Below, one piece after another: positions 21,164 to 32,100 of a DNA stretch of 64,000 nucleotides (position 1 is the first letter of the stretch; each line of letters begins with the position of its first letter). This DNA is from Fulvia fulva (taxonomy: Eukaryota > Ascomycota > Dothideomycetes > Mycosphaerellales > Mycosphaerellaceae): assembly GCF_020509005.1 (NCBI RefSeq), contig NC_063021.1:930001-994000 (forward strand), read 5' to 3'. The translations under genes and the position numbers were made by a program. The notes beneath the pieces were generated by a model. The model was given only the letters and a program-made list of their open reading frames with translations. It was not told the DNA's origin and made no database searches.

Positions 21164-22158
21164 ATGTCTTCGTGGCAACATTACCAAGGCCCACCTACGC
21201 CTCCACCTGCAATGCCGTACTATGGCCAACCTCAACTGCAACCTCAAACACAACCGCACCCGCAACCTCAACCTCAACCGCAAAATCAGCAACCGCCTTT
21301 CCCACCGGCGTATCATTTTCATCCAATCTTCGATCCTGTGTGGGGATGGTATCGTCCGCCGCCTCAACCTCGACCTGCGTGGTACTACCCGCCGCCTCAA
21401 CCTCAACCTGCGTGGTCCTACCCGCCGCTTCAACCTCACCCCATGCCGGCACCCTTTCCTCCTCCGCCAGCGTACCCTCAACCGCAACCTTGGTACCCGG
21501 CGCCGCAACCTCCATACTCGAATGCATGGCCGGCCTCTCGGTCAGTGCACACGCATGCAGTGCTGCCGCAAGCTCCACCTCAACCCGCTCCCGCTGCAGT
21601 AAGATGTCGCCAACGCGTCCTTGTATGAGCGGTCGTACTTACCAGTGACCATAGCCAACAGCTTCGAACAACGTAACATCAACCGATCTCGGTCTTGAAC
21701 CGAATTCCATACTCTTCAGGTATGCTCTTCCCTGGCTGAGGTGGTACAGCATCCGATTGACAAAGCGGCAGAGACAGGAGCAGTTTAACTTCGTGGACAG
21801 CACAACGACCGCGCCAACGAGTGGAACACCACACGCGCGAACTGTGAGTCATGGTGCCTCAAAGATTTACGATAATACTCTGACACTCGAACAGGACACC
21901 GACCAACGCTCTCGCGCCGTAACTTTACAAAGCGACTCGCAACACGAGCGCCTGGCAACTTCACCTCCGCAGCCAACGCAAGCGCAACTTTGGTCCACAA
22001 CCCACCCTGAACCTGAATCTGGCCCAGCAGCCAACCTCGAATCGTCCTGGCACAGCTCGCGGTCCCGCCATGCTGCGCCACTAAGGGAAATACTTCGCCG
22101 CAACGAAGCGGATAACCGTCGTGACCAAGACGCTCGTCGTCGTTATCCACGGATATGA
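21164..22158 (+). CDS. Pro/Gln/Tyr-rich low-complexity protein
   Basis: Function unknown. Exon 1 starts at ATG 21164 and encodes about 125-145 residues of PQPQP, PPPQPxPAW and YPPP repeats. Exon 3 (21895-22158) ends in an Arg/Asp-rich RRNEADNRRDQDARRR tail. The intron 21844-21894 (51 nt) has a strong GTGAGT donor, CTGAC branch and ACAG acceptor, but its length is a multiple of three with no stop, so it may be retained. The first junction is unclear. The best frame-preserving option I can find is 21540/21750 with a GTCAGT donor and ACAG acceptor; the stronger-looking GTAAGA at 21599 does not keep frame with exon 2. The protein is probably disordered. Such proteins are poorly conserved, so the model is provisional. 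Confidence 0.45.
21355..21450 (+). repeat. 33-nt imperfect tandem repeat coding PPPQPxPAWxY
   Basis: Nearly three copies of a 33-nt unit (CCGCCGCCTCAACCTC...CCTGCGTGGT) lie inside the Pro-rich gene. They encode an 11-residue Pro/Gln/Trp/Tyr repeat. Flanking CCTCAA hexamers (21222-21290) extend the low-complexity tract. Confidence 0.7.
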
Positions 22159-22693
22159 TACTGTCGTCCGACTGATGCAAGCAACATGGACCTGACTGCT
22201 ATTCGAACTAGCTTCCAAGTCCATGATGCCTGCCTCAATGGGCTTGAGATCATCGTCACTCGCCCGGGATGCCTGCCTACCTGACCTTCTAGTCAAGTAT
22301 GCAAGCAACCTTACAGGCTTGAGAACATGCTCATCTCGGCTGTCTGACTTACTGGCCTCTGGTCAATTCGTCAAGCAACCTTGAGATTTGAGTCTTTTGA
22401 ACTTTTTTGTATACTTTAGTGTAGATGAACCTATGCACGAGGCATCAAACATACCACGAACGCGTCTCAGTTCCCAGTCCGCGAAAACGTTCCTTCCCGA
22501 TGGCGACCACAGTGATGACGCGAGCCAATGTACAGCCGGTAATGCCAAAGACTGTTGTGCGCGAGGACTTCATTGCTCGTATCTGCCCCTGCTACACATC
22601 TCTGTGGCCATCTGGACCAATCTACTCGATGACGAAAAGCGAGACAAACGAAACCCTGATTTACGCGTGATACCCATCTCTCACTTGAGTAAC
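22159..22693. other. Gene-free stretch with degenerate repeats
   Basis: No gene. It contains two diverged direct copies of about 50 nt at 22273-22324 and 22343-22392, sharing CAAGCAACCTT and a trailing TTGAG. The remainder is the 3' flank of the minus-strand gene. Confidence 0.5.
22273..22392. repeat. Degenerate ~50-nt direct repeat, two copies
   Basis: The copies are 22273-22324 and 22343-22392. They share CCTG/TCTG near the start, a GTCAA core, the 11-mer CAAGCAACCTT and a final TTGAG. A weaker third relative (GCCTGCCTCAATGGGCTTGAG) lies just upstream at about 22229. Confidence 0.45.
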
Positions 22694-24348
22694 CTATGTC
22701 ACCACGATCCTCATGCCACCCACGACCTCCTCTTCATCAAAGTAGCCAGGTCGCCAGCGTGGCACCATACGGTACATGCTCGCTCCAGCAAAGCTCACAG
22801 CACTTCCCTTGCAGAGCTCCGGCGGCTCAAAATTCTCGAGGGCCTCTTCATCAGTGTAGGGATCGCCCTTCGCACTGCGACTCGTCTTGGTATGTGCCTG
22901 TACCGGCAGGGAGTCCGACGGCTCTGAAGAAGGATCACCATCCGTCATGCCGCCGGCAGCATAGTCGTCACTCGAAGTTGGAAGTGGCTTCTTAATCCAG
23001 CTCTTCGCTGTACCTAGAGCGGTGTTTATCTTTATTTTGATGGGCGACTGGATAGTGCCATTCTGGGTCAGTCCGTTCTGACGCCGACGTGCTGATGGAG
23101 TGACCGGCAACGATGGAGCTATCTGCTTGACCAGCCTGCCCGTGGGAGACGCGCCGAGCTCAAGGGCCAAATCGGCGCGATCTTGGTCGTGCACTGGTGG
23201 CGATATGCGTGAGTCGACTCGTCCAGATCGGTGCCTGGCTTTCTTCTTCGGTGGTTCGCCTGCACGCTGTGCAACTAGAACGCCGGGCGATGTTGAGCGT
23301 AATGTGTTCGGTGCTGGAGTCTCTCCTGGCATCTGACACGCGGCCTTCTTGAACCTCTTAGACTCCATGCGAAGTGGTTCAAGTACAAAGCCACTCTCAC
23401 TGCCGTGCTTCTTGCCATTGCCAGTGCTGATCACGATGTCGATCACTGCTAGGTGCGAGGCGTCCTTCACATGCTCGGGCAACGGCACTGTGGCAAGAGC
23501 GCTCAGAAACGCAGCGCTTGGTGACGGACTGCCATCCTCGTCAACACCTCGATCGTGTGCTTCTTCTGCAAGCGCAGCGCTTATGGTATCCCAACGACTC
23601 TGTGCAGTCTGCGAAGCAACTATTGCTTGCCCCGCTTCCCGATACACCCACGGCTTCTCTATCTGACGGTGGATGCGCATGCCAGAGAAGCGTGTATCTA
23701 CGTTGGTGCTGATATTGACATTCGCCCTTCTAGGGTTGATGTACTCGCTCCCCATCAAGGCGCCATTCAAGAACACCTCGATCTTCAAGTCTGGCGTTTT
23801 GACAACTGTCCGCTGGGGAGCCAGACTCTTGATGTGTGTTCTGGTCCTAGTTGCCACGGTCAACATCAGCGCTTGCGGATCTTGTTCGAGGTTGATGCCC
23901 GTCTGCGCTGGGTGAATGGCGAGCGCAGGGGAGGCGGACATTTCTGCCAGCGAGTGAGATGTCGGAATAGCGCCCCGAGGTGAAGATGGAGAGCTTCTGG
24001 GCAGTGGCTGCTCGCGTGAGATGGCATTTGGCAAGCGCTCAGATGCTTCAGCCATGAGGAAGGGGGTGCTTTCATCCGTGCCTGCCTCGTGTCAGCTGCC
24101 GCCGGTAGTTTTGATTGCCAGCACGTGTACTCGCCAAGAAACTGCAGCACGCCCGGACTTTTGGCTTTATCATTGGGTCCAATAGGTCCAATCGGCCTCT
24201 CGCGCAGTTTTTGTCCAGCGTCAAAAGCCTTCTTGACGCGCTTCTCTTGTTGCGAGATGTCGCCGAGGTTGATGGTGTCGGAGAGAGTTGCCTGAAGAGG
24301 CGCTATCGAGAGCGTGGCGGTGATGCCTCTTGCACTGAAGCTCGGCAT
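22694..24348 (-). CDS. Conserved fungal protein of unknown function
   Basis: Two-exon model on the minus strand: 24348-24131 and 24068-22694, giving 530 aa. The 62-nt intron starts GTACAC and ends GAAAG, with a CTGAC 23 nt before the end; both splice sites are weak, so the junction is tentative. Exon 1 (MPSFSARGITATLSI) reads as a well-formed folded start. The middle, with DLKIEVFLNGALMGSEYINPRR and TRFSGMRIHRQIEKPWVY, is the most ordered and likely conserved part. The C-terminal half has basic nuclear-localisation-like clusters (EPPKKKARHRSGR) and Ser/Pro-rich linkers, and it ends in MVPRWRPGYFDEEEVVGGMRIVV. I do not recognise a named domain. A nuclear protein is a reasonable guess from the basic clusters. 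Confidence 0.65.
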
Positions 24349-24741
24349 TGTCTGAGGTTCATGGTAGTGTATGTGCGATGTTTGTTGTAGCGGCTTTCGC
24401 GTATGTTCCGGAAGGAAGTCGCGTACTTGAGCGTTTTAGATCGGCCCACCTGGACACTAAGTGGCGTCCGCATTCAGTAGGAGCGTTCGTTCACATGCCA
24501 TTGCTGCCACACGAAGGCCAATTAAGAGTCTTACTAGGCCCTTCCATGCCACTGAGACTCGAGCGTCGTGCACTAAGAGCTCAAGGCACGACGAGCTGGT
24601 AGGAATTACAGCACGTTCGCATCTTCAACTCGAGCATAAATCGTCTTGGTACGGTGCACTTCATCGCGATCAGGCATCCACTTCTTCGTTCGCATCGTTA
24701 AGACATCATGAAATCGTCGTAATCGTAGCAGTTCTCTCCTT
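24349..24741. other. Short intergenic region
   Basis: It lies between two minus-strand genes, with the 3' flank of the downstream-placed one and the promoter of the 22.7-24.3 kb gene. No further gene is seen. Confidence 0.5.
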
Positions 24742-25596
24742 TTACGTCCGTTCCCGTCCCTCTGTGATAATGCCCAGACTTGGCTCCTCGAGGCTGTCTC
24801 CCAGCTCCACCATAGACCGGTCGTAAACCCTCCCAATCGACATATCGAACGTGTCATCACCTTCATATGGCTCGTCCAAGTCATTACCCTCGAGCACAAG
24901 CTCGCCATCTGTATCTATGTCCATCTTATTATCATCATCAACCTCGTGCACTCGCTCCTCCTCAAACTCGCCCTTCTTGAAAGCCTCTACCACATTCCTC
25001 CTTGTGCGCTCGACGATGCTCCTAATCCTGACTTGCTCCGTCCCGGTGACGGCCCTTCCATTGACGAAGCCCGGTAATCTCTCGCCAGTATCAACATCCC
25101 TCCCTTGCAGTAGACTCGCAAATGCATGGTCCATCTTGTTAAGCAGCTTGAAGAGTCCTTTCGGACTAGGCGGCATTCCTTGCACCAACGTCTCAATGAA
25201 CAGCGCAATACTGATCAAGTAAGAAACCTGCAGATGCGGACTGCCACTAATCCAGATAATATCGACCAACTCCTCGATGTCCTTACAAGCCTCCTTCATA
25301 GTCCCATAGCCCTTCACATCACCCCATACATCTGTCTTGTCGCGATCGATGTTCGAGAAGTGCTTGTTGCATGGGGAGGTGCGTTTTGCGAAGCGTCGCT
25401 GGATATGGAGTATCTGTTGGTCTGCGTAGCGTATGAGCGCGCCTTCCTTGGTACCACCGGCTCGAAGGGGCGAATCGCGAGGGCGTGGTAGGATTGGCTT
25501 GCCGCTGGTCGTGCTCGATATCGTGGACGAGGCTGCTGGGGACAGGAGGAAGCCGCCGCTTGGTGGTGGTGGTGGTGGTGGTGGTGATGTTGCCAT
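24742..25596 (-). CDS. Conserved fungal helical protein, function unknown
   Basis: Single exon of 284 aa. I start at ATG 25596 (MATSPPPPPPPP), because upstream in-frame residues look like untranslated leader. After the poly-Pro start comes an ordered alpha-helical core, about residues 50-215. It contains ALIRYADQQILHIQRRFAKR, DIEELVDIIWISGSPHLQV, SYLISIALFIETL and KMDHAFASLLQGRDVDTGE. A strongly acidic tail follows (VDDDNKMDIDTDGE). I recall similar ascomycete proteins that are sometimes labelled as meiotic recombination proteins, but no RecA/DMC1 ATPase motif is present, so I would not transfer that name. Confidence 0.72.
   Translation of the reverse strand: MATSPPPPPPPPSGGFLLSPAASSTISSTTSGKPILPRPRDSPLRAGGTKEGALIRYADQQILHIQRRFAKRTSPCNKHFSNIDRDKTDVWGDVKGYGTMKEACKDIEELVDIIWISGSPHLQVSYLISIALFIETLVQGMPPSPKGLFKLLNKMDHAFASLLQGRDVDTGERLPGFVNGRAVTGTEQVRIRSIVERTRRNVVEAFKKGEFEEERVHEVDDDNKMDIDTDGELVLEGNDLDEPYEGDDTFDMSIGRVYDRSMVELGDSLEEPSLGIITEGRERT
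25558..25587. repeat. GGT trinucleotide microsatellite (poly-Pro coding)
   Basis: About nine uninterrupted GGT units on the plus strand. They code for the run of eight prolines at the N-terminus of the minus-strand gene. The tract is a likely length-polymorphic site. Confidence 0.85.
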
Positions 25597-26019
25597 GATC
25601 GGCGTGTAATGTCGTTCAAGGTGGCATGAGGGCGTTGGAAGTTGAGTGTCGCCGGGTACAGACTGGGTAATCTTTCTGGTGATCGAGTCGAGCGCGTAAA
25701 GTGAAGTGGTGCAAAACGGCGCGTGAAAGCAGAACGAGGGTCCGGGCTTGAGGCTAAAAACGCCACTGACAAGGAAGCACCAAGTAGCAATGACAGACGG
25801 ATTCTCGTCTTGAAAGCACAATTGAGCTCACGATGAACACGGAGACGAGCAGAAGAATGTCGTCAAGAAACATTACGTTCAACCATACTATATAAGTACA
25901 AGGTTCGTGGTCCTTCATGTCCTTCGCTATGCTGAAGCCTGTTCATGCAGGATATCATAAGTCGTGCGATGAAGTCGATGTTCTCGAGGCCCCTCGCGTG
26001 GTGTGTCTTGTCGGCTTAC
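25597..26019. other. Intergenic region
   Basis: Holds the upstream leader of the helical orphan gene and the 3' flank of the cerato-platanin gene. No other gene is seen. Confidence 0.5.
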
Positions 26020-26510
26020 TTATGCGTTGAATTCGATCGATCGCTTTGGCGTGAGACCGCATTGAGACACATCAACCTGGGTCACAGTGGCCTCGACACG
26101 TCCCTTTGCCACAGCCTGTCCACCAGTGAGCCTGTCCATGGCCTCTTTGCTGAGGTTGACGCCTTGAGCAACATGGTCCATGGCCACGAAGTTGATGCTG
26201 TTGCCATTGTATCTGGACTGTGTCAGCGTTGAAAAGGACCCTTGGCTGATCATTAGACTTACGTGACTTGGTAGCATTTTCCACATTGTGGTGAGTTCCA
26301 GCCAGCAATGTCGCTCGAGCCACCGATGAGTGGGAAGCCTGGGATAGCTCCCTGTGTCTGGTAGCCGTACTTGGTGATCAGACCATTATCACCATCGGAG
26401 CAAGAGACGACCGTAAGTGCGCGGCCAGCTTGATCGTATCCCTCATCGTAGCTAACTGTGGTGGCAGAGGCGACAGCCGCGATGGCAGAGATGATTCCAG
26501 CGGTCTTCAT
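26020..26510 (-). CDS. Cerato-platanin family secreted protein
   Basis: Small secreted protein of the cerato-platanin family (double-psi beta-barrel). Members bind chitin oligomers, are found in fungal walls and culture fluids, and often act as elicitors or phytotoxic proteins in plants. Two exons: 26510-26263 and 26212-26020, giving 146 aa. The 50-nt intron has donor GTAAGT, branch GCTGAC and acceptor TCCAG. A signal peptide spans about residues 1-17 ([11 protein letters not shown]). The mature part opens with TVSYDEGYD and keeps the four conserved cysteines in the order CSDG, CGKC and QCG. Length matches the family plus a short C-terminal extension ([10 protein letters not shown]). An effector or wall role is known for the family; whether this copy acts on plants cannot be told from sequence. 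Confidence 0.9.
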
Positions 26511-27409
26511 GTTCGCAGAATTGATGTGTTACTGATTCTTGGGTCGGAACTGGTGATGCTGAGCTGTTCTCGATGTTATCTGTATGCTGGTGGCTGTTGC
26601 TGATGATGAGGAGAGGACGGTTGAAGGAAATCAGACGAGCTTATATGTGCCAACAAGTACGCACTGTCGCTGCCAATGTATAGCACACTTGCCTCATGAT
26701 GTCCGGCAGGGGTGGACCTCAATACGAAGGTCTGGTGACGCGCATACCATATTCAGAGCTCGCTCACAACGTCAAAGTGGAGTATGTCTCTTGCCGCAGC
26801 CAGCGAAAACATCGTCCTGGGCCCGTATCCGGATGAAGGAAGATGTAGAAGGCTTGGCCTGTACTTCGTAGCTGCTGGGAGGAGATCAGCTTGTAAGTTG
26901 TGGCGATGCAAGGAAAGTATGTTCTAAATCGGGCAGCTTCGGTATGAGGTCGCTAAGACATGATGTAACGCAGTAGCTGTGGCGGATAGTCAAGTACTAC
27001 AGCGATGCAGTCTCTTCACCGATCTGCTTGCTATTGATAGCTTGTTGATGGAATGTGCTCGTCCTGACGGTCGGTGAAGACGATAAGTTCGGCCAGAGAG
27101 ACGTGGGTCGTCCTTGTCGAAAACAGCCGACTTCGGCACTTCACTTGCCGAGCTCGATTTTTGCCGTGACACTCAGTCAGCCATCTTGTCAGCGACATCA
27201 ACATGTCAGCAGCGTCGATGATCACTCGTGGTCAGCGTTTCCGAACTGTCCGTCTGTATACATGTAATATGCGGCTATGCCATCGAGAAGCGCACCTCGT
27301 CTAGCTTTCTACTGACAAGCATATCAGCATTGTCTGTTCTGTAGACTAACGCCGATCTATTGAACAGTCCTGGTCTAGCTTGCCCGTATCCTGTGGGTAG
27401 TGCTAAGAG
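26511..27409. other. Divergent intergenic region
   Basis: Promoter space between the cerato-platanin gene (minus) and the small unknown gene at 27410 (plus). Short frames at 26990-27267 are not supported by any feature. Confidence 0.5.
26638..26648 (-). promoter_or_regulatory. Possible TATA box of the cerato-platanin gene
   Basis: The minus strand reads CACATATAAGCTC here, about 130 nt upstream of the cerato-platanin start. Strongly expressed secreted-protein genes of fungi often have a TATA element at such a distance. This is a single-motif call. Confidence 0.35.
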
Positions 27410-28103
27410 ATGCTTGGAGGTCCCAAGGCGAACGTCTACGTTTCCGTCACACGAGACGATGCTCAAGACATCGAGGGCAATCACGACCACGTATTCAGCA
27501 GAGCACAAGCAGCAGGTTTCTTTCAATTGAGCCGCACAAGCACCATATCCCCGGTGTACCACACAGAAAAGACCCGGAGCCGATCCACATCAGCGCCGTG
27601 CAGAAGGACGGGTCGTACAGCGTGGAGGCGCACGGCATCAAGGGTGACCCTGTCGTCTTAGGCAACATTCTCGTCGCAGAGAATGTCAGGACAACACCCG
27701 AGCAAGTACAGAATGTCCTGAAGGAGAAGCTACTTCCTGGTCCGTCCAGCCTGCCCTCGGAGCAGACCTCGGAGGATGAGCCTGAGCATTGGATCCTTAA
27801 AGGTGGGCAGCTACAGCATGTATCCAGTCCGTGTACTGAAATTCGATAGCTTTGCATGTTCTCCAAGCGCAGCATCTTCTGAAAGCCTTCGATGTTGGCG
27901 AGTTCATGACGTTTGCTCATGGCTATGCTGCCAATCGCGTGCAGCATGAAGCTCCGGCCATGGTAGCTTACCCAAAGCTCAACAAGGACCACGAGAAGAA
28001 GGCGAAGAAGCACGGCTTCTGGGTCGACTATCCGCAGGCCAGCAAAGTCAACCCGAGAGGCCGCATAGAAGGCAACTCGAGCAAGTATGGTAACCTGATG
28101 TGA
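27410..28103 (+). CDS. Small conserved protein of unknown function
   Basis: Three-exon model: 27410-27490, 27532-27802 and 27850-28103, giving 201 aa. Intron 2 (47 nt, donor GTGGGC, acceptor GATAG) is well supported, because it restores the continuous helix EHWILKALHVLQAQHLLKAF. Intron 1 (41 nt) is weaker. The N-terminal part (MLGGPKANVYVSV...EGNHDH) and the next part (PHKHHIPGVPHRKDPEP) are clearly coding but in different frames. The 41-nt excision (GTATTC...TTGAG) keeps frame, yet loses a stretch that reads FLSIE. A real frameshift is the alternative. Other visible parts are HISAVQKDGSYSVEAHGIKGD and a C-terminal EFMTFAHGYAANR, with a Lys-rich end. No signal peptide or membrane segment. I do not recognise the family. 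Confidence 0.6.
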
Positions 28104-28249
28104 CGTGTGGTTCGCAGTGGAAATAATACTGCCGGGCTGATGTAATCAAGGCGTATACATGACCTGCTCTATGGTCTATGTCTGCAGAAGGATCGACACA
28201 TCAGCATGAACCTATGCGACTAACACGACGAGCAGAACAGCCACAACTA

Positions 28250-29106
28250 TACAGCTTGCACTCCGCGCTGTCCGATCAGATGCGCCGCACTGAGATGCGT
28301 CCGCGGCACCTGCTGTTGTGCTCGCTGAGGTATCCGACCTACTGGAACTTGCTTGCGTGGCACTTGACTGCGAACTGGAGACGCGTCCGATGTGATGGCA
28401 CTTCGACCAGTACCCACATGCATATCACTGGAAGAATCAGCGCTGACGACTTGACCATCCATGGTGACGGCGGCTCCACCGGGTGTAAGTGTATGTGTCG
28501 TTCCGCCGTTCACTACCTCAATAGCGTTACTTGGCCACCGATCTGGGAGATTGTAATGTGCTGTGAGCCGACGTCGGCCATCACGGGTTGTGCTTGCGGT
28601 GATGGTGCAGCACCTGGCGTGAGCGTGACAGCGGTATTGCCTGCTCCAGTGACTATGTGCCCAGCAGAGCCAGCGCTGGCCACTTGGCCTTCCACCGTGA
28701 TTGCGGACCCGCCAAGAGCGACTGTCTGCATTGCTTCGCCGTTCGCCACCTCCACGGCACTTGCGTGATCACCCGCTGGGACGATTTCCAGAATGAACGC
28801 GGAGTTCGAAGTGGTCTGCACGAGTGTCATAGGAAGAGAGGTCGAGGAAAGGGCACTATACCTAACTGAAGAGAAGATTGTGCCTTTCAGTGCGGCTGAG
28901 AAGCTGATGATGGCCATCACGTCTAGACTGGTTCTGTAGTCAGAGCCACGAACCGAATATGACCGCGAACAGGACAGCGCGAAGGATGTAGCGAGCGCTT
29001 TGTAACAGTCGCGCGTATATCCCAAGCTTTGGTCAAGCTGAGCCGGGAGCTTCTGCGGACTCCAGTCCGTGACATGTAGCTGGAATGTTAACAGGTAATG
29101 TTTCAT
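28250..29106 (-). pseudogene. Broken surface-protein-like repeat region
   Basis: The minus strand from about 28900 to 28380 encodes repeats of the kind seen in long Ser/Thr/Gly-rich fungal cell-surface proteins. Unit 1 reads AVEVANGEAMQTVALGG then SAITVEGQVASAGSAG; unit 2 reads AIEVVNGGTTHTLTPGG then AAVTMDGQVVSADSSS. The two lie in different frames, with a shift and stop near 28513-28540. After unit 2 the frame runs into Arg/Gln-rich sequence unlike the family. No signal peptide, transmembrane segment or GPI-type tail is found in frame at either end. I infer a truncated, decaying copy. An unrecognised intron between the units is possible, since the 28513 frame ends just where the other begins. 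Confidence 0.45.
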
Positions 29107-29149
29107 TCATCGTAGGTCTCGTATGCTATATCTTCTTCCCGTATGATCG

Positions 29150-32100
29150 CTATGACCACTTCAACGTCCAGTCGCTGGCCCACGCGCCCTGGCTCGTTGC
29201 GTTCTGCAAGCCATTCACGCTAAGCACTTTGCTCGTGCTGTTGTAAGCAACGCCACTGCTGATTGTCTGGCCGTTGAGAATGACTGAACTCGGCTCGCTC
29301 TGAACACCAAGAACTGTCACGTTGGCCAGACTGTTGGTATCCTCGTATAGTCCACGGGAGGAAGCATATAAAGTGCCGTTTGATGCTGTCAAATCAACCA
29401 GTAGTGTCGATGGCGGAGATACACTGACACCATCATCGAGGTAGATTTGACCTGCAGCAGAGCCGTCCTTGTCAAGAGCCGCGATCAGGCTCCACGAGCT
29501 GTTACGGCACTCTGCAGTTGTGTAAAGAGCCTCTTGCTGTGGCAGGACGTACCCACCACGAATGTGCACAGGTATGTGGCCAAGTGGAGCTGCTAATGTG
29601 TTGTTCTTGCCTGCTGTCGCATTGACGGCCTCCTGGGTGTACCAGTCGTACCAGACTTCTCCGTGCTTCACACCAGGGAAGATTGCGCCAACTTCAGTCT
29701 GTCCTTGGCCAAGAGCAGGTGAGACTAGAATGGCCGGGCCAAGGAGGAATTGGGTGTCGAGTGAAGCCAAGCTTGGGTCGTTCGGGAACTCCCAGGATAG
29801 AGCTCGCATCACGATACTTCCGGTGGAGTGTGCTAGGTAGAAGAGGGTGTACATGTATGGCAGAAGCGAGTAGCGAATGGCCATTGCCTTTCGAGATGCT
29901 TCGGCCACAGATGCCCAGACGTATGCCTCCTGGGAATTTGCCGACAGAGTGTTGTGATTTCTGTAGAAAGGGAAGAAAGCGCTCAGCTAGAAGATTGTCA
30001 GCTCATGCGAGATGGAGTGAAACGTGGACGCATGTCTAAACGACCTCCACCCATTCACACATACCTGCATCCATCGATTGCACAGCTCCTCATCTGAGTT
30101 ACCATTAAAACCACAGGTGTCGACGCCGAACTACAACACGTTAGCTTGAAGCACCTCAAACGCAGGAGGTGCGTGCTTACCATCGGGATACCGAAGAGCG
30201 CAAAGTTCAGCGCTTGCGAGATGCTGAAGTACATGTACGCAAACAGACTCGTGTTGTCACCACCCCAGTGGCCTGCATACTTACCAGAGCCGGCGAAGGT
30301 ACTTCTTCCGATAATGAACGGTCGCTTCTCTGGGAAGACTGCAAGCAAGGCTTGATAGGTGGCATTCAAGATCTGGTGCCCGAAAAGACTGTGAACATCA
30401 TACTCTTCGACGCCGTCAACGTGAGTCGCGTTCGGGCTGACAGCGTGTACAGCCAAGTCGCCTTGGACATTGTTGATAGCGTACGGTGGCTGATTGACAT
30501 TTCGCACCTCTGGTGTGATGGCAGGTGCTTGGAAATATGCCGTGGTGGCAGAACCGGCTGGTGTCGCAGCGGCCACAGCAGATGCCTGAGATGAAGATAG
30601 CGAGGCGGCTGCTGATGCTTCGGTCGCATTGGTCAAGTTGAAGCCCTCTGGGTATGTGAAGATCTTGCTTCCCTCCTCTCCTGGCAGTCCAAACGGCGGG
30701 TGCACGGGGTTCAGACTGAGATTCCCGGATCCACAGCTTCCGATACAGAAAGAGCTGACTTCGGACATATCGATCCATATGCCATCCCAAGGCACGTTCT
30801 TATGATGTGCCAACATGGAGTCAGTCCACCACGGAACGGCCTCACCGGCGTGCCAGTCTGGGAATACAGTATAGCCAGGCCATACAGATCCAATGTACTG
30901 ACTGCCGTCTGGGTTGTTCAAGAACACGCCACGGTCATTGCCGTCCGTGTAGATGGAGTAGTTGTCTGATGCGTTATTCGGATTCGGGATGTAGATGGCA
31001 GAGTCGACGATCGGAACGTAGTGTTGCCCATTCGCATGTAGTCGACTGAGGAATTCCTGGCCGGCTGGGTACGGGAAGGTGTTAGGATCGTTCTCAAAGT
31101 CGCGGTACTGGAACATGTAATCGATGTCGGTCCAGACTGTTTCCAAGGGGATGTCAAAGTCGCGGTAAGTGTTGACCACAGCTTGGAGCTCGGTCCAGTT
31201 CTTGTATCCCCATCGGCATTGGTGGAAGCCAAACGACCAGTATGGCTGATTGGCCGGAAGACCAATCGCGCCGAGCTGGTATTGTTTCGTCACTGCATCT
31301 TGCGTCGGACCATCAAAGATGAACAGGTCAATGCTTCCACCGAGCGAGCGCCACGTCAAGTTTGTGGGCAGCATAAGTGCTTCCATACCATGTGCATTTC
31401 GCAAGAAGACACCATGACTGTAGCCGACGTAGTCGTTGTCCGATGTCGTGTTCTGAGTTGTGACCAAAGTGTGCTCTCCAGTCTGCTCGTCTACCTCGTA
31501 GTATCTCGTGTCCAGGTAGAAAGGGTGCACGCCATAGATGTTCTCGTCAATAGGGTCGCCAACATCAGCAGCATAGAAAGTCGCTGTAAAGTTGTTGCCC
31601 AATCGTAATCCATGAATTCGTTCGCCCATACCATACATGTTGTATTCTTCTGGCATTTGCGAGACGACTTCGATGAACTGGTTTTCGTAGACGAGGACTG
31701 ATCCCGTCGTGTCAAAGAGCACATCTCCAGTGGACTTGCGCAGTACGGTGAATGCAAACGTAGGCTCGTTGGTCCAGCTGAATTGCAGATCTGTTGTCTG
31801 GCCATCTTGTTCTTGCTCAGGTTCTGGTACAATCTCTTCGCTGAGGAGGTACTGGCTGCTATTGCTGCTGTCGAGATAGGCGGGCTGAATGGAAATGCGC
31901 ATCCTATGCGCAGACTGCACATCCAGCTCGAAAGACAAAGTCTCGATGTCGGTACCATAGACATTGCACTGTCTCACATTAGCTCACGTCTCATTCCAGC
32001 GACCTTAATTCACTTACAGCCTCGCCAGCAAGGCCCAAGGTAGCAGTGAAGCCATACTCGGTGTTTGTCACATTTCTGGCCTTGTATCCGGGACACAGGG

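Noticed and set aside
24742..25596. Labelling the helical orphan as a meiotic recombinase (DMC1-like)
   Set aside because: No Walker A or B or RecA fold motifs are visible, so the name would be misleading.
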